This document shows positions 30,735-39,716 of a stretch of 64,000 bases of DNA, piece after piece. The DNA is from Clostridia bacterium (GTDB lineage: Bacteria; Bacillota; Clostridia; Oscillospirales; Acutalibacteraceae). Every line of letters starts with the position of its first letter. Positions within the stretch are counted from its first letter, which is position 1. The notes beneath the pieces were generated by a model. The model had not been told where the DNA came from. It ran no database searches and saw nothing but the letters and a program-made list of their open reading frames with translations. The stretch covers positions 1 through 64,000 of the forward strand of contig JAFVVQ010000052.1 of assembly GCA_017502085.1 (NCBI GenBank), in the 5' to 3' direction. A program made the translations under genes and the position numbers.

Positions 30735-31598
30735 ATGAAACTTGTTGCACATACCGAATCGATTGCACCCAGACTGGGTGACGAAGCCGCTGTCAGAATT
30801 ATTTGCGAAAGCGGGTTTGACGGCATTGATTATTCCATGTTTTTTATGGACGAGGATGACAATGCACTTGAAAAGGATAATTTTTCTTCTTATATCAAGA
30901 ATCTTCGTAATATTGCAACCGTTTACGGTGTAACATTCGAGCAGGCACATGCACCTTTTCCGTCAATGAAAGAGGGTAATGACGAATACAACAAAAAGCT
31001 TGATTATAAGCTCAAGAGAGCGCTTGAAGTTGCCGGCTTGCTTGATGCTAAAATCTGTGTTGTTCATCCTGTCCAGTTCAGCAACTGCCAGAAGGAAAGA
31101 AATATTGAGCTTTATAAAAATCTTGAGCCTTATGCCAGAGATTTCGGAGTGAAAATTGCACTTGAGAATATGTGGGGATGGGATAAAGATCATATTGTTC
31201 CCAATGTATGCAGTGTTGCGGAGGAATTCAACGATTATTATGATTCGCTTGAGTCCGATGCATTCACTTGCTGTCTCGATCTCGGTCATTGCGGTCTTGT
31301 TGGTGAAGATGCCGCAACAATGATAAAACAAATGGGCATCAGACGCCTCGGTGCACTTCATATCCATGATAACGACAATATTCATGACAGTCATGTGCTT
31401 CCGTATCTTATGGAAATGGATTGGGACTCCATTCTCAAAGCACTTGGCGAGATTAACTATAAAGGTCACTTTACATATGAAGCGGGTAATTTCTTCGTAA
31501 AATTCCCCGAAGACCTTCTTCCTGCCTGTATGAGATTTGCTCACGACGTCGGCAGAAGTATGATGAGAAAAATTGAGAAATACAGGGTTATCAAATGA
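30735..31598 (+). CDS. Sugar phosphate isomerase/epimerase (xylose-isomerase-like TIM barrel)
   Basis: A 287-residue AP-endonuclease-2-type TIM barrel enzyme. Metal-site segments typical of the family are AHAPFPSM, CVVHPVQFSN, IALENMWGW (Glu ligand), CLDLGHCGLVG (Asp/His ligands) and ALHIHDND, with GHFTYEAGNF at the end. It is cytoplasmic and probably interconverts a keto and aldo sugar or an inositol derivative; the substrate is not set. ATG 30735 is preferred because AGAAGG lies just upstream and the longer frame would include the promoter. It is the first gene of a four-gene operon and overlaps the next by four bases. Confidence 0.85.
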   Translation: MKLVAHTESIAPRLGDEAAVRIICESGFDGIDYSMFFMDEDDNALEKDNFSSYIKNLRNIATVYGVTFEQAHAPFPSMKEGNDEYNKKLDYKLKRALEVAGLLDAKICVVHPVQFSNCQKERNIELYKNLEPYARDFGVKIALENMWGWDKDHIVPNVCSVAEEFNDYYDSLESDAFTCCLDLGHCGLVGEDAATMIKQMGIRRLGALHIHDNDNIHDSHVLPYLMEMDWDSILKALGEINYKGHFTYEAGNFFVKFPEDLLPACMRFAHDVGRSMMRKIEKYRVIK

Positions 31599-32419
31599 AA
31601 TGTTTTGTATGTCCCGTCTGCAAGGGCGGATTAAATGATGACGGAAAAACCCTCAGATGTTCACTGGGACATTGCTTTGATAAATCGAAATTTCAATACG
31701 TCAATCTTCTTATGTCCTCAAAGTCGTCTGCAAAACGTCACGGTGATGACAGATTGATGGTCAGGGCGAGAAGAGATTTTCTTGATAAAGGCTATTATAA
31801 ATTTTTGTGCGATGAAATTTGCAATGTATGTTTGAATTATCTTGAAAATGACAGTATCGTTCTCGATGCAGGGTGCGGCGAGTGCTATTATTCGTCTGCA
31901 GTTATCAACACATTGAAAGGTAATAATATTTTCGCCTCTGTTTACGGTGTTGATATTTCAAAGGATGCGCTTGAATTTGCATTCAAGAGAAAAAGCGGTG
32001 TCATAACGGCTGTCGGAAGTGTTTTCAATTTACCCGTTTCAGATTCTTCCGTTGACGCTTTGCTCAATATTTTTTCACCCGAAGCATTTGATGAATACCG
32101 CAGAGTCTTGAAAAGCGGAGGTGTTCTTGTCAGAGTAATACCTCTGGAAAAACATCTTTTCGGTTTGAAAGAAGCAATATATGATAACCCGTATCTGAAT
32201 GATGTTCCGTCAGCGGATATAGAGGGATTCAGATTATGTGAGGAAATTATTGTTAAAAAAGAAATAACTGTTAATTCTTCCGAAGATATTCTGAATCTTT
32301 TTAAAATGACGCCTTATTACTATAAAACAGGTAAGTCGGATCAGCAGAAAATTGAATCGGTTAATAAGCTTGTAACTCAGGCAGAATTCGGAATCAGGAT
32401 TTACAGAAAGGAATCATAA
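31595..32419 (+). CDS. RlmA-like 23S rRNA (guanine-N1) methyltransferase
   Basis: A 274-residue SAM-dependent methyltransferase of the RlmA (RrmA/TlrB) family, which methylate G745 or G748 in helix 35 of 23S rRNA. The N-terminal zinc motif is CPVCKGG...LRCSLGHCFD (about 6-29), followed by the family segment FQYVNLLMS and GDDRLMVRARRDFLDKGYY. The SAM site is VLDAGCGECYYSS (about 90-102), with YGVDISKDALEFA next. It overlaps the isomerase gene (ATGA) and its last codons hold the ribosome binding site of the GH27 gene. An rRNA methylase inside a sugar operon is unusual. Confidence 0.85.
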   Translation: MKCFVCPVCKGGLNDDGKTLRCSLGHCFDKSKFQYVNLLMSSKSSAKRHGDDRLMVRARRDFLDKGYYKFLCDEICNVCLNYLENDSIVLDAGCGECYYSSAVINTLKGNNIFASVYGVDISKDALEFAFKRKSGVITAVGSVFNLPVSDSSVDALLNIFSPEAFDEYRRVLKSGGVLVRVIPLEKHLFGLKEAIYDNPYLNDVPSADIEGFRLCEEIIVKKEITVNSSEDILNLFKMTPYYYKTGKSDQQKIESVNKLVTQAEFGIRIYRKES

Positions 32420-32420
32420 T

Positions 32421-33728
32421 ATGCATAAAAGATTTGCAAAGACCCCTCCAATGGGTTGGAACAGTTGGGATTGCTACGGTGCAGCAGTTAATGAAGAACA
32501 GCTTATAGCCAATGCCGTTTATATGTCAGAAAATCTTAAGGATTTCGGCTGGGAATACATTGTTTGTGATATTCAATGGTCTGAACCTACCGCAGACTGT
32601 TACTATTATCATAATTTTGTTCCGCTTTATATGGATGAATATTCGAGACTTATTCCTGCACCCGAAAGATTTCCTTCTTCAGCAGGCGGCAGGGGATTTA
32701 AACCGATTGCCGATTATATTCATTCTCTCGGTCTTAAGTTCGGTATCCATATTATGAGAGGCATTCCGAGACAGGCGGTTCATTCAAACACTCCCATCAA
32801 AGCTAACGGCGTTACTGCCCGTGATATTGCCCTTCAGTTTTCGGTCTGCCCCTGGAATACTGATATGTACGGTGTTAATTATGAAGCAAAGGGTGCTCAG
32901 GAATACTATGATTCTTTGTTTGAACTTTATGCTTCATGGGGTGTTGATTATATCAAATGCGATGATATTTCCAATACCGAATTTCTTAAAGATAACCCGT
33001 ATTCGGCAAGAAAAGAAATTGAAATGATCCGAAAAGCTATTGATAAATGCGGCAGAGATATGGTTCTCAGTCTTTCTCCCGGTCCTGCGCCTGTATGGGA
33101 ACATGAACATCTTGCCGCCAATGCCAATATGTGGCGTATGACAGGTGATTTCTGGGATTCCTGGGATAAGCTTTATGCAATGTTTGAACGTTGCTATGTA
33201 TGGCAGGACTATGTTCAGGAAGGTGCCTGGCCTGATTGCGATATGCTTCCTTTGGGCAGAATTCAGCTTACTGAAAAATTGCCTGAATACAGAGCCAGAT
33301 ACACCCGTTTTACCCGTGATGAACAGATAACCATGATGACTCTCTGGAGTATTTTCCGTTCACCTCTGATGATGGGCGGCGAAATGCGTGACAATGATGA
33401 TTTCACTCTGTCACTTCTTCAGAACAAAGAGTTGATTGATATGCTTAAGAATTCAAGCGGAGCCAGACAGTTCAGCAGAAAAGAAACCGACGGTAAAGGC
33501 GAGATTATCTGGACTTCAAAGGGTGACGGATGCAAATATATCGCTCTTTTTAATACCGATGACGACATCAGAGAGATTGAGTTTGATATTACGGATATTG
33601 CGATAGGCGGCTTTGATTATGTCGTTTGGGATATGTGGTCTCATAAACAGATCGCTGTCACCTCCGACGTTTTCTCTGCAGATGTCAACAGTCACGGTGC
33701 AAGACTTTTCAAAATTTATATGTTATAA
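32421..33728 (+). CDS. Alpha-galactosidase-like protein, GH27
   Basis: A 435-residue glycoside hydrolase of family 27 (clan GH-D). The N-terminal signature TPPMGWNSWDCYG (8-20) opens the TIM barrel. The nucleophile is Asp181 in DYIKCDD and the acid/base is Asp243 in WRMTGDFWDSW. A C-terminal antiparallel beta domain follows (about 355-435). No signal peptide is present, so the enzyme is intracellular. Alpha-galactosidase is the common activity, but alpha-N-acetylgalactosaminidase or isomaltodextranase-like activity cannot be excluded. It starts one base after the methyltransferase stop and 11 bases before the phosphoesterase gene. Confidence 0.92.
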   Translation: MHKRFAKTPPMGWNSWDCYGAAVNEEQLIANAVYMSENLKDFGWEYIVCDIQWSEPTADCYYYHNFVPLYMDEYSRLIPAPERFPSSAGGRGFKPIADYIHSLGLKFGIHIMRGIPRQAVHSNTPIKANGVTARDIALQFSVCPWNTDMYGVNYEAKGAQEYYDSLFELYASWGVDYIKCDDISNTEFLKDNPYSARKEIEMIRKAIDKCGRDMVLSLSPGPAPVWEHEHLAANANMWRMTGDFWDSWDKLYAMFERCYVWQDYVQEGAWPDCDMLPLGRIQLTEKLPEYRARYTRFTRDEQITMMTLWSIFRSPLMMGGEMRDNDDFTLSLLQNKELIDMLKNSSGARQFSRKETDGKGEIIWTSKGDGCKYIALFNTDDDIREIEFDITDIAIGGFDYVVWDMWSHKQIAVTSDVFSADVNSHGARLFKIYML

Positions 33729-33739
33729 GAGGTTATATT

Positions 33740-35365
33740 ATGGAACGAATTCCCAATTACAGATTCGCAACAGAAAAGCCTGATCATATTATGCTCAGCA
33801 TTTCGGATAATCCTGAAACAACAATGACGGTTACCTGGCGTTCGAGTACAGACGTTGAAGCCGGTTATATTGAATATTATGAGAAGAACGGTGAAAAATT
33901 CCGCAAAGACGCCATAGTAAAGCCTTTTAAGAGTGATGTGAACACAAGCCATATTTTCTGGGCAAAGGCTGAAAATCTCAAGCCGGGAACGAAATACTAC
34001 TATACTTGCGGAAGCGAGAACGAAAGAAGTGAGGAATATTTCTTTACAACACAGGAAGAAAATCTTACGAAATTCAGCTTTATCGCAATCTCAGATCATC
34101 AGAAGGACGATGATCATTATGACCCCGATTATTCGGCGCTGAATAAATTTCTCAAGGATACTCTTAAAAAGCATCCGGAGGCAAGATTCATTCTTACCGC
34201 GGGTGATAATACCAATTGCGGTCAGCATGAAATCCAGTGGAACGCAATGTTTGAGGGCATGAAGGGGATTATAGAATACTTGCCGTATATGATGTGTTGC
34301 GGTAATCACGATAACCGCGGTTTTGCGCAGTATTTCCCTGAGGAAGTTGACCGTTATTATGCCGAACCTGCTGAGTTTTTTAATACACAGCTTGAATATT
34401 CATATCCCAAAAACGGTCCTGACGGCTGGCAGACTGAGAATTATTCGTTCGATTACGGCAATGCTCATTTTGTTGTTTTCGGTGTCAACGAGCCTGAACT
34501 TGTCAACGAATGGGCAGCCAAAGAGATTGATTCATCCGATAAAACGTGGAAGTTCGGCAGCTATCATTTCCCGATTTACTATTCAGGACCGAATCTTGCC
34601 AATGACGATGCATATCCGATGATGAGGGAATGCATGGAGAAACTTGACGTTCTTTTCTCAGGTCATGAACATAATTTCTCCAGAAGTTATCCTATCAGAA
34701 ATGAGGAGATTTTTGACAGACCTTCTCAGGGAACGGTTCATTATGAACTCGGTAATGCTCATGCAAATCCTCCCGGTACAAAGACCTGCGATAAAGTCTG
34801 GCATTGTTCATTCTATCCTCAGGAAGAAAAAGTAAGTATGTACGCATTGATTGAGATTGACGGCGATAAGATTTCCCTTACCGCAAATCTTGATGACGGC
34901 AGAATCGTTGATGAATGCATAATCGATAAATCAAAGGATGAAATCAGACCGTACCGTGTTGCTCCGATTTTTGGCAATGGAAGAACAAGAATGCTTTATA
35001 AAGGTGTTGATCCGGGTCTCTGCGCATCGGCTACACCTCCCGTCAGAATTGACGGTGTGTGGTTTATTCCTCTTGCTGTTCTTATCGGATTTATCGGCGG
35101 CGAAGTCAGAAGAGAGTGTTCTAAAGTTTTCACTTCTCTTTACGGCAAATCTGCCGAGTTTGCGGAGGGTAGCAATGTTGCACTTACCGATAACGGAGAG
35201 ATTCAACTTGATGCCGCGGTGTTCAGGGGCAGTGAAAATCAGCTATATATGCCGATTGATTCGGTATGCAAGATTTTCGGTATGAAATGGGCATATGCAG
35301 AAAGAAATAATTTTCTGACAATTGAACACGTCGACGAATCTTCCCCCGTTCCTTATCAGCCATAA
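33740..35365 (+). CDS. Purple-acid-phosphatase-like metallophosphoesterase
   Basis: A 541-residue protein. An N-terminal fibronectin-like domain of purple acid phosphatases (about 15-105, MTVTWRSSTD, LKPGTKYYYTCGSEN) precedes a calcineurin-like phosphoesterase domain (about 110-400) with metal motifs AISDHQ, TAGDNTNCG, CCGNHDNRG and FSGHEHNFSRS. The C-terminal ~120 residues resemble a copper-amine-oxidase N-terminal-type domain (PPVRIDGVWFIPLAV; LYMPIDSVCKIFGMKW). Such proteins are usually exported, yet no signal peptide is visible here. It is the last gene of the operon with the GH27 gene; a phosphate-releasing role in glycan use is inference. Confidence 0.85.
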   Translation: MERIPNYRFATEKPDHIMLSISDNPETTMTVTWRSSTDVEAGYIEYYEKNGEKFRKDAIVKPFKSDVNTSHIFWAKAENLKPGTKYYYTCGSENERSEEYFFTTQEENLTKFSFIAISDHQKDDDHYDPDYSALNKFLKDTLKKHPEARFILTAGDNTNCGQHEIQWNAMFEGMKGIIEYLPYMMCCGNHDNRGFAQYFPEEVDRYYAEPAEFFNTQLEYSYPKNGPDGWQTENYSFDYGNAHFVVFGVNEPELVNEWAAKEIDSSDKTWKFGSYHFPIYYSGPNLANDDAYPMMRECMEKLDVLFSGHEHNFSRSYPIRNEEIFDRPSQGTVHYELGNAHANPPGTKTCDKVWHCSFYPQEEKVSMYALIEIDGDKISLTANLDDGRIVDECIIDKSKDEIRPYRVAPIFGNGRTRMLYKGVDPGLCASATPPVRIDGVWFIPLAVLIGFIGGEVRRECSKVFTSLYGKSAEFAEGSNVALTDNGEIQLDAAVFRGSENQLYMPIDSVCKIFGMKWAYAERNNFLTIEHVDESSPVPYQP

Positions 35366-35367
35366 AG

Positions 35368-35409
35368 TAAAAAAGACACATTATCGCTTTGATAATGTGT
35401 CTTTTTTTG
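35368..35409. terminator. Bidirectional terminator between convergent transcripts
   Basis: An 11-bp stem GACACATTATC / GATAATGTGTC (35375-35385 and 35391-35401) is followed by TTTTTTT on the plus strand and preceded by six A residues, giving a T-run on the minus strand. It directly abuts the frame-restored stop of the subtilase gene at 35410. Confidence 0.93.
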
Positions 35410-35710
35410 TTATAAGCTGTAAATTGCATATACAAGCAAACAGATCGGTTTAAGAAGTGCCGCATATATTTTTTCAAATGTACTGAGTTCACAGGTTATA
35501 GTGAAAGATGCTGATATTTTGGTGCCGTCTGGATTGGTGACTTCTCCTGTTACAGTTGCTTCGCCTTCTCCGATGAATACAACGTGACCTTCTTTATCTA
35601 TAAGAATATTCTTTTTGTTCTGTTCACTGGACCATTTGATTTCATCATAAACGGCATCCGCGGGTGTAACGGTATAAAATAAACTTTCGTATTTATAAAG
35701 TGTCAGTTCT
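35410..35710 (-). pseudogene. Out-of-frame C-terminal end of the subtilase (BIG2 domain and hydrophobic tail)
   Basis: The 280 bases after the subtilase stop are not empty. In the next reading frame they encode about 98 residues starting ELTLYKYESLFYTVTPADAV, then EIKWSSEQNKKN and FIGEGEATVTGEVTNPDGTK. This is a clear bacterial Ig-like group 2 (BIG2) domain. It ends in a hydrophobic tail KPICLLVYAIYSL and stops at 35410, next to the terminator. The upstream frame supplies the first strand (NIFLSK), so removing one A from the five-A run (minus strand) at 35710-35714 joins both parts. This is either a true frameshift or a sequencing/assembly error. Confidence 0.85.
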
Positions 35711-38700
35711 TTTTGATAAAAATATGTTCAGTGACTGAACACCTTTACCAACGAGAGAGTTTATAGCATCGTAAATTGCCTGTGTCTGTGCATCAACGAT
35801 ATCCTGTTCACATGAATATCTGTCTGAAACGTTAACTGCAAGCGCATTGTCAAGAATTTCAATATTTATATATTGACTTCTGTCAATACTTGCTGCTGCT
35901 TCAACGGCTTTATTATACTCTGTGTAGTCAGCAGGTGTTGAGTCTTTTGTGATTATATCAGTGAATATTATAATGTCTCTGTCGGTATCGTGATGTGTTA
36001 TCTTGCAGTAATAATAAGGTGCGCTGTCTTCTTGTGTGAAGGTATATGATCTTTCGGTTGCATCTTTTATTGCTGTTCCGCCTTCGGTTGATTTTTTGCT
36101 GTTCCAGTACCACTGATATTCAAGGTCAAAGCCGACTGCGTTGAGTATAATCATCTCACTGTTTTCAGTGATATACTCGGGAATTTCATTGATAACAAGA
36201 GGGATTCCGACAAAAGTGTATCCCTTGTGGTTACAGTATCTTTCAATATAAGTATCGGGTGTACCGTAAACAGTAAGGTTTGTTGCGGTCTGCTGAGACT
36301 CAACGAATTCATTTGACAGGATAATTCCGCTGTTGTTCGGAAGACTCTTTGTTGAAACAAGACTTCTGAGATCAATAGCTTCTGCAGAGCATTCGTTGAA
36401 TACATATGAGTCCAGTTCTGTTGCACTGCGCATATCTATATAAAAAATTGATTTGCAACCATAGAAAGTGTTTTTGCTGAATTCAGTTGCGCTGTTCAGA
36501 TAAATCATATAAATATCCGGGCATTTTGAAAACATCATAAATGTTGTTCTTTTAAGCTGAGGAGCATAAAATATTTGCAGATTTTTTGGGAACGGAGTTG
36601 CTGTGTCTGAAAGATAAGCCTCTTCGTTAAAGCTGATCAGAGAATCCAAATTGAGTACAGTCAGCGAGTCACATCCCGAAAAAGCATTTGAATTGATAAT
36701 CTCGGCATTCGGAATTTCAATCAGTTCAAGTGAGACGCAGTTTTCGAAAGCATTCGATTCGATTGTTACTGCATCGGGGAGGTGTATATGCTGAAGGTTT
36801 TCGCAAGTGGTGAACAGACCCTTGGGTATATTTTCCAGCTTTTCAATTCTGACCTCTCTGAGCGATCTTAAGTTTTTGAACGCTCCGTCGTTAATATGTT
36901 TGAGAGAACTGAAATCAATGTTAACCAGAGCATTGCAATTTGTAAAAGCATTTTTTCCGACAGTGACATCAACATCGATTTTTGCTTCGGAAAGGGCACT
37001 GTTCATAAATGCACCTTCAGGTATGGATGCGGTGTTATTCAGTTGCAGAGAGAAAGAACTTTCTCTGAGTTCGAACGCTTTGCTGCACACGTTATAAAAA
37101 GCATATTCGCCGATGTGTTCAATTTCTCCGAAAAAGATATTCTTCAGCCAGATACAGTTATAGAATGCTCTTTCACCGATTGATTTCAGACCGTAAGCAA
37201 AAACTGATTTAAGGTTTGGGTTTTCTGCAATGCTTTCTTTGCCTATTTCGGTCAGTGTAGGCGGCAGAAGAAGTTCGGTCAGACCTTTGTTTTTCAAAAC
37301 TCCGTCTCCGAGTTTCGTAACAGTTATCCCATTGACTTTTTCAGGTATCGAAAAACTTGTTGCGGTGCCTGAATATGCAGTTATAACGCCGTTTGAATCG
37401 ATTGTTAATTCCTCATCTGATGCATAAGGTGCAATAATTGCAGAAAAATCGGATATACTTGAACGGAAATAATTGTCAGCGTATGCAACTGCAAGAATTT
37501 TTGTGGTTTTGTTGATTAAAAGCGGTTCGCTGTAGATTTTGGCAGAAGGATTTGATTTTCTTGGAATGGTTTCATCAGTTGTATAATAAATTATTGAATC
37601 GGGTGTCGTACAAGTAATGCTGATTTCGATTTCATCGCGGTACAGTGCTGTTTCATGAGAAAAAACCGGAGCGTCTGTTCTGGGTTTCTGATTGATTTCC
37701 TCAATAGTCGGAGCCATAAGGATACCCGCGCCGAAGCGTTTTTTTGCATCGGGTTCAAAGACTTGCATTGATAAGTTTTCAAGCTGATTCTGAATGTCTT
37801 CAGGTGATGATTCCGGTGCGATGCTGAGTATAACGGCTGCGACAGCAGCTACAAGCGGAGAAGCAAACGACGTGCCTGATGTTGTAAGATAACCGCCGTT
37901 GAAGTTTGTTGTCATTATTGAAACGCCGGGAGCAGCGATGTCTATATTGCTGTAGTTGCTGAAGTTCGCAATAACGTTCTGACTGTTTGTTGCAGCAACT
38001 CTTATAACGGAATCATAGCTGGATGGATAAAAAGGATTGTCTGTGTTGTCGTTGCCGGCTGCGGCAGTTACGATAATATCATTTTCATGTGCTCTGTCAA
38101 TTGCGTTTTTGAGAACGTCTGAATCTTCATAAAATCCTAGGCTGACATTGATAACATCAACGCCGTCTTTTATTGCACAGTTAATTCCGGCAGCCAAAGA
38201 AATCAGTGTTCCTACTCCGTATGTATCAAGAACTTTATAGGGTCGGATTACAATGTTATCCAACGTTGCGTCAGCAATTACGCCTGCGACCTGGGTTCCG
38301 TGACCGTTATCGTCCATTGAACTGTTTCTTTCACCTACACCGCTGGTGTTTATCCTTGTAGGCTCAACTCTGCCTTCCAGATACGGGTGTTTATGGTTTA
38401 CGCCTGTATCTACAACGGCTACGTAAATCTTGTTTTTTATCAGCTCTGGATTCCTCTTCAGACTATCGTTAAGTCTGTCGATTCCGATGTGTGAACTACC
38501 CCATGAAATGTATTTGAAATCAACCGCCTGAGTAACTATGCTGTTGTTGTCGGCACAAAGTTTAACTTTTCTGTCAGGCTCAACAAACTGAATTCCCGGT
38601 CTGCCATTGTAATAATTAAAGGCATTTTGGGCTTTTTCAGGGGATTCATATTGAAGCACCCAAAGGTCATCGAAACCATTGACGACGGAAATTGCATTTT

Positions 38701-38962
38701 TTAGATTTATGTTGTGTGCACTTTTTACAATAAGTCTTGACGAAGCGAATGCACCCTCACTATCCGATAAAACTATTGACGGATCATTTTGGGTTGATTC
38801 AATCAGATCGGACACACCGTCTGCAAATTCTTCGGCGCTTATTTTTTCTGCAATCCCCATATCACCGCCAGAAACAGTGAAGGGTTCGGCGGCAACTGCT
38901 CCGAGAGCAAGCGTTGTTGCAATCACAGAGAAGCAAAGCATCAATGAAATAATTCTTTTCAT
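35693..38962 (-). CDS. Secreted subtilisin-like protease with leucine-rich repeats
   Basis: A 1089-residue S8 protease in the current frame. A signal peptide occupies about 1-25 (MKRIISLMLCFSVIATTLAL, then GAVAAEP). An inhibitor-I9-like prodomain follows (about 75-135). The catalytic triad is Asp185 (VAVVDTGVNH), His221 (NGHGTQVAG) and Ser365 (TSGTSFASP). A chitobiase C-terminal-type Ig domain spans about 435-510 (IIYYTTDETIPRK). BspA-type LRR_5 repeats span about 550-870 (IGERAFYNC, IGEYAFYNV). A further Ig-like region follows (LEYQWYWNSKKST). The frame ends early at 35693, cutting the first strand of a BIG2 domain. It probably cleaves proteins outside the cell. Confidence 0.9.
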   Translation of the reverse strand: MKRIISLMLCFSVIATTLALGAVAAEPFTVSGGDMGIAEKISAEEFADGVSDLIESTQNDPSIVLSDSEGAFASSRLIVKSAHNINLKNAISVVNGFDDLWVLQYESPEKAQNAFNYYNGRPGIQFVEPDRKVKLCADNNSIVTQAVDFKYISWGSSHIGIDRLNDSLKRNPELIKNKIYVAVVDTGVNHKHPYLEGRVEPTRINTSGVGERNSSMDDNGHGTQVAGVIADATLDNIVIRPYKVLDTYGVGTLISLAAGINCAIKDGVDVINVSLGFYEDSDVLKNAIDRAHENDIIVTAAAGNDNTDNPFYPSSYDSVIRVAATNSQNVIANFSNYSNIDIAAPGVSIMTTNFNGGYLTTSGTSFASPLVAAVAAVILSIAPESSPEDIQNQLENLSMQVFEPDAKKRFGAGILMAPTIEEINQKPRTDAPVFSHETALYRDEIEISITCTTPDSIIYYTTDETIPRKSNPSAKIYSEPLLINKTTKILAVAYADNYFRSSISDFSAIIAPYASDEELTIDSNGVITAYSGTATSFSIPEKVNGITVTKLGDGVLKNKGLTELLLPPTLTEIGKESIAENPNLKSVFAYGLKSIGERAFYNCIWLKNIFFGEIEHIGEYAFYNVCSKAFELRESSFSLQLNNTASIPEGAFMNSALSEAKIDVDVTVGKNAFTNCNALVNIDFSSLKHINDGAFKNLRSLREVRIEKLENIPKGLFTTCENLQHIHLPDAVTIESNAFENCVSLELIEIPNAEIINSNAFSGCDSLTVLNLDSLISFNEEAYLSDTATPFPKNLQIFYAPQLKRTTFMMFSKCPDIYMIYLNSATEFSKNTFYGCKSIFYIDMRSATELDSYVFNECSAEAIDLRSLVSTKSLPNNSGIILSNEFVESQQTATNLTVYGTPDTYIERYCNHKGYTFVGIPLVINEIPEYITENSEMIILNAVGFDLEYQWYWNSKKSTEGGTAIKDATERSYTFTQEDSAPYYYCKITHHDTDRDIIIFTDIITKDSTPADYTEYNKAVEAAASIDRSQYINIEILDNALAVNVSDRYSCEQDIVDAQTQAIYDAINSLVGKGVQSLNIFLSKRTDTL

Positions 38963-39079
38963 TATACAAACTCCTTTAATTTATAAAAAATTCTGAATTA
39001 TAATTATCAATTAAAATTATTATACAACATTAAGACTTATTATTCAATATTTTTTTTAATTTGGTTGAATTATTGTATA

Positions 39080-39108
39080 TTGAAATTTATGAATGCATAC
39101 TGTATAAT
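39080..39108 (+). promoter_or_regulatory. Promoter for the nitroreductase gene
   Basis: TTGAAA (39080-39085), 17-base spacer, TATAAT (39103-39108), 26 bases before the start codon at 39134. The rest of the 171-base divergent gap is AT-rich with no other recognised element. Confidence 0.75.
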
Positions 39109-39133
39109 CTTTTTCAGAAAGAGGTGTTTCTGA

Positions 39134-39706
39134 ATGCTATATGATTTAATGAAAAAAAACAGGTCTTACAGAAGATTTGACGAAAGCTTTGAAGTAACTT
39201 CTGATTTGCTTTATGAATTGGTTGGAATTGCGAGAATTACTCCTTCGTCGGTCAATTGGCAGCCGCTTCGTTTTGCTTTGGTTAATGACAGAGAATTAAA
39301 TGCCAAAATTTTCGATAATCTTTCCTGGGCAGGTCTTCTGAAAGATTGGAATGGTCCTTCAGTGGGTGAAAGACCTTCTGCATATGTTATTATTCTGACG
39401 GATACAACTGTTGCAAAGAATATGAAAACAGATGTTGGTATTGTTGCTCAGTCAATTATGCTTGGCGCCGTTGAAAAAGGTCTTGGCGGATGTATGATAG
39501 GCAGTGTGAACAGAGAGAACGTTTACGATATTCTTAAAATTGACAGGGAAAGATATTCGATTGATCTTGTTCTTGCCCTTGGTAAACCTGCTGAAACTGT
39601 AAAGATTGTGGATTTGCCTGACGACGGATGCACGAATTATTACCGAGACGAAAACGGTGTTCATTACGTGCCGAAACGTTCGGTTGATGATTTGATAATC
39701 CGATAA
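39134..39706 (+). CDS. Nitroreductase-family flavoprotein
   Basis: A 190-residue nitroreductase-like protein that should bind FMN and reduce a substrate with NAD(P)H. The N-terminal FMN-phosphate motif is RSYRRFDE (10-17), followed by ARITPSSVNWQPLRFALVND. The middle helix VGIVAQSIMLGAVEKGLGGC and the ending VLALGKPAETVKIV are typical. It is the small single-domain type and probably acts as a dimer in the cytoplasm. GAGGTG precedes the start. It is followed after 10 bases by a 102-residue unknown gene. The substrate is unknown. Confidence 0.9.
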   Translation: MLYDLMKKNRSYRRFDESFEVTSDLLYELVGIARITPSSVNWQPLRFALVNDRELNAKIFDNLSWAGLLKDWNGPSVGERPSAYVIILTDTTVAKNMKTDVGIVAQSIMLGAVEKGLGGCMIGSVNRENVYDILKIDRERYSIDLVLALGKPAETVKIVDLPDDGCTNYYRDENGVHYVPKRSVDDLIIR

Positions 39707-39716
39707 GGTGATTTTT

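Noticed and set aside
30963..31544. A 193-codon minus-strand frame
   Set aside because: It is antisense to the TIM-barrel isomerase; composition is that of a shadow frame.
35397..35692. Treating the gap after the subtilase as intergenic
   Set aside because: Translation of the minus strand gives a continuous BIG2 domain up to a stop at 35410, so it is coding sequence displaced by a frameshift.
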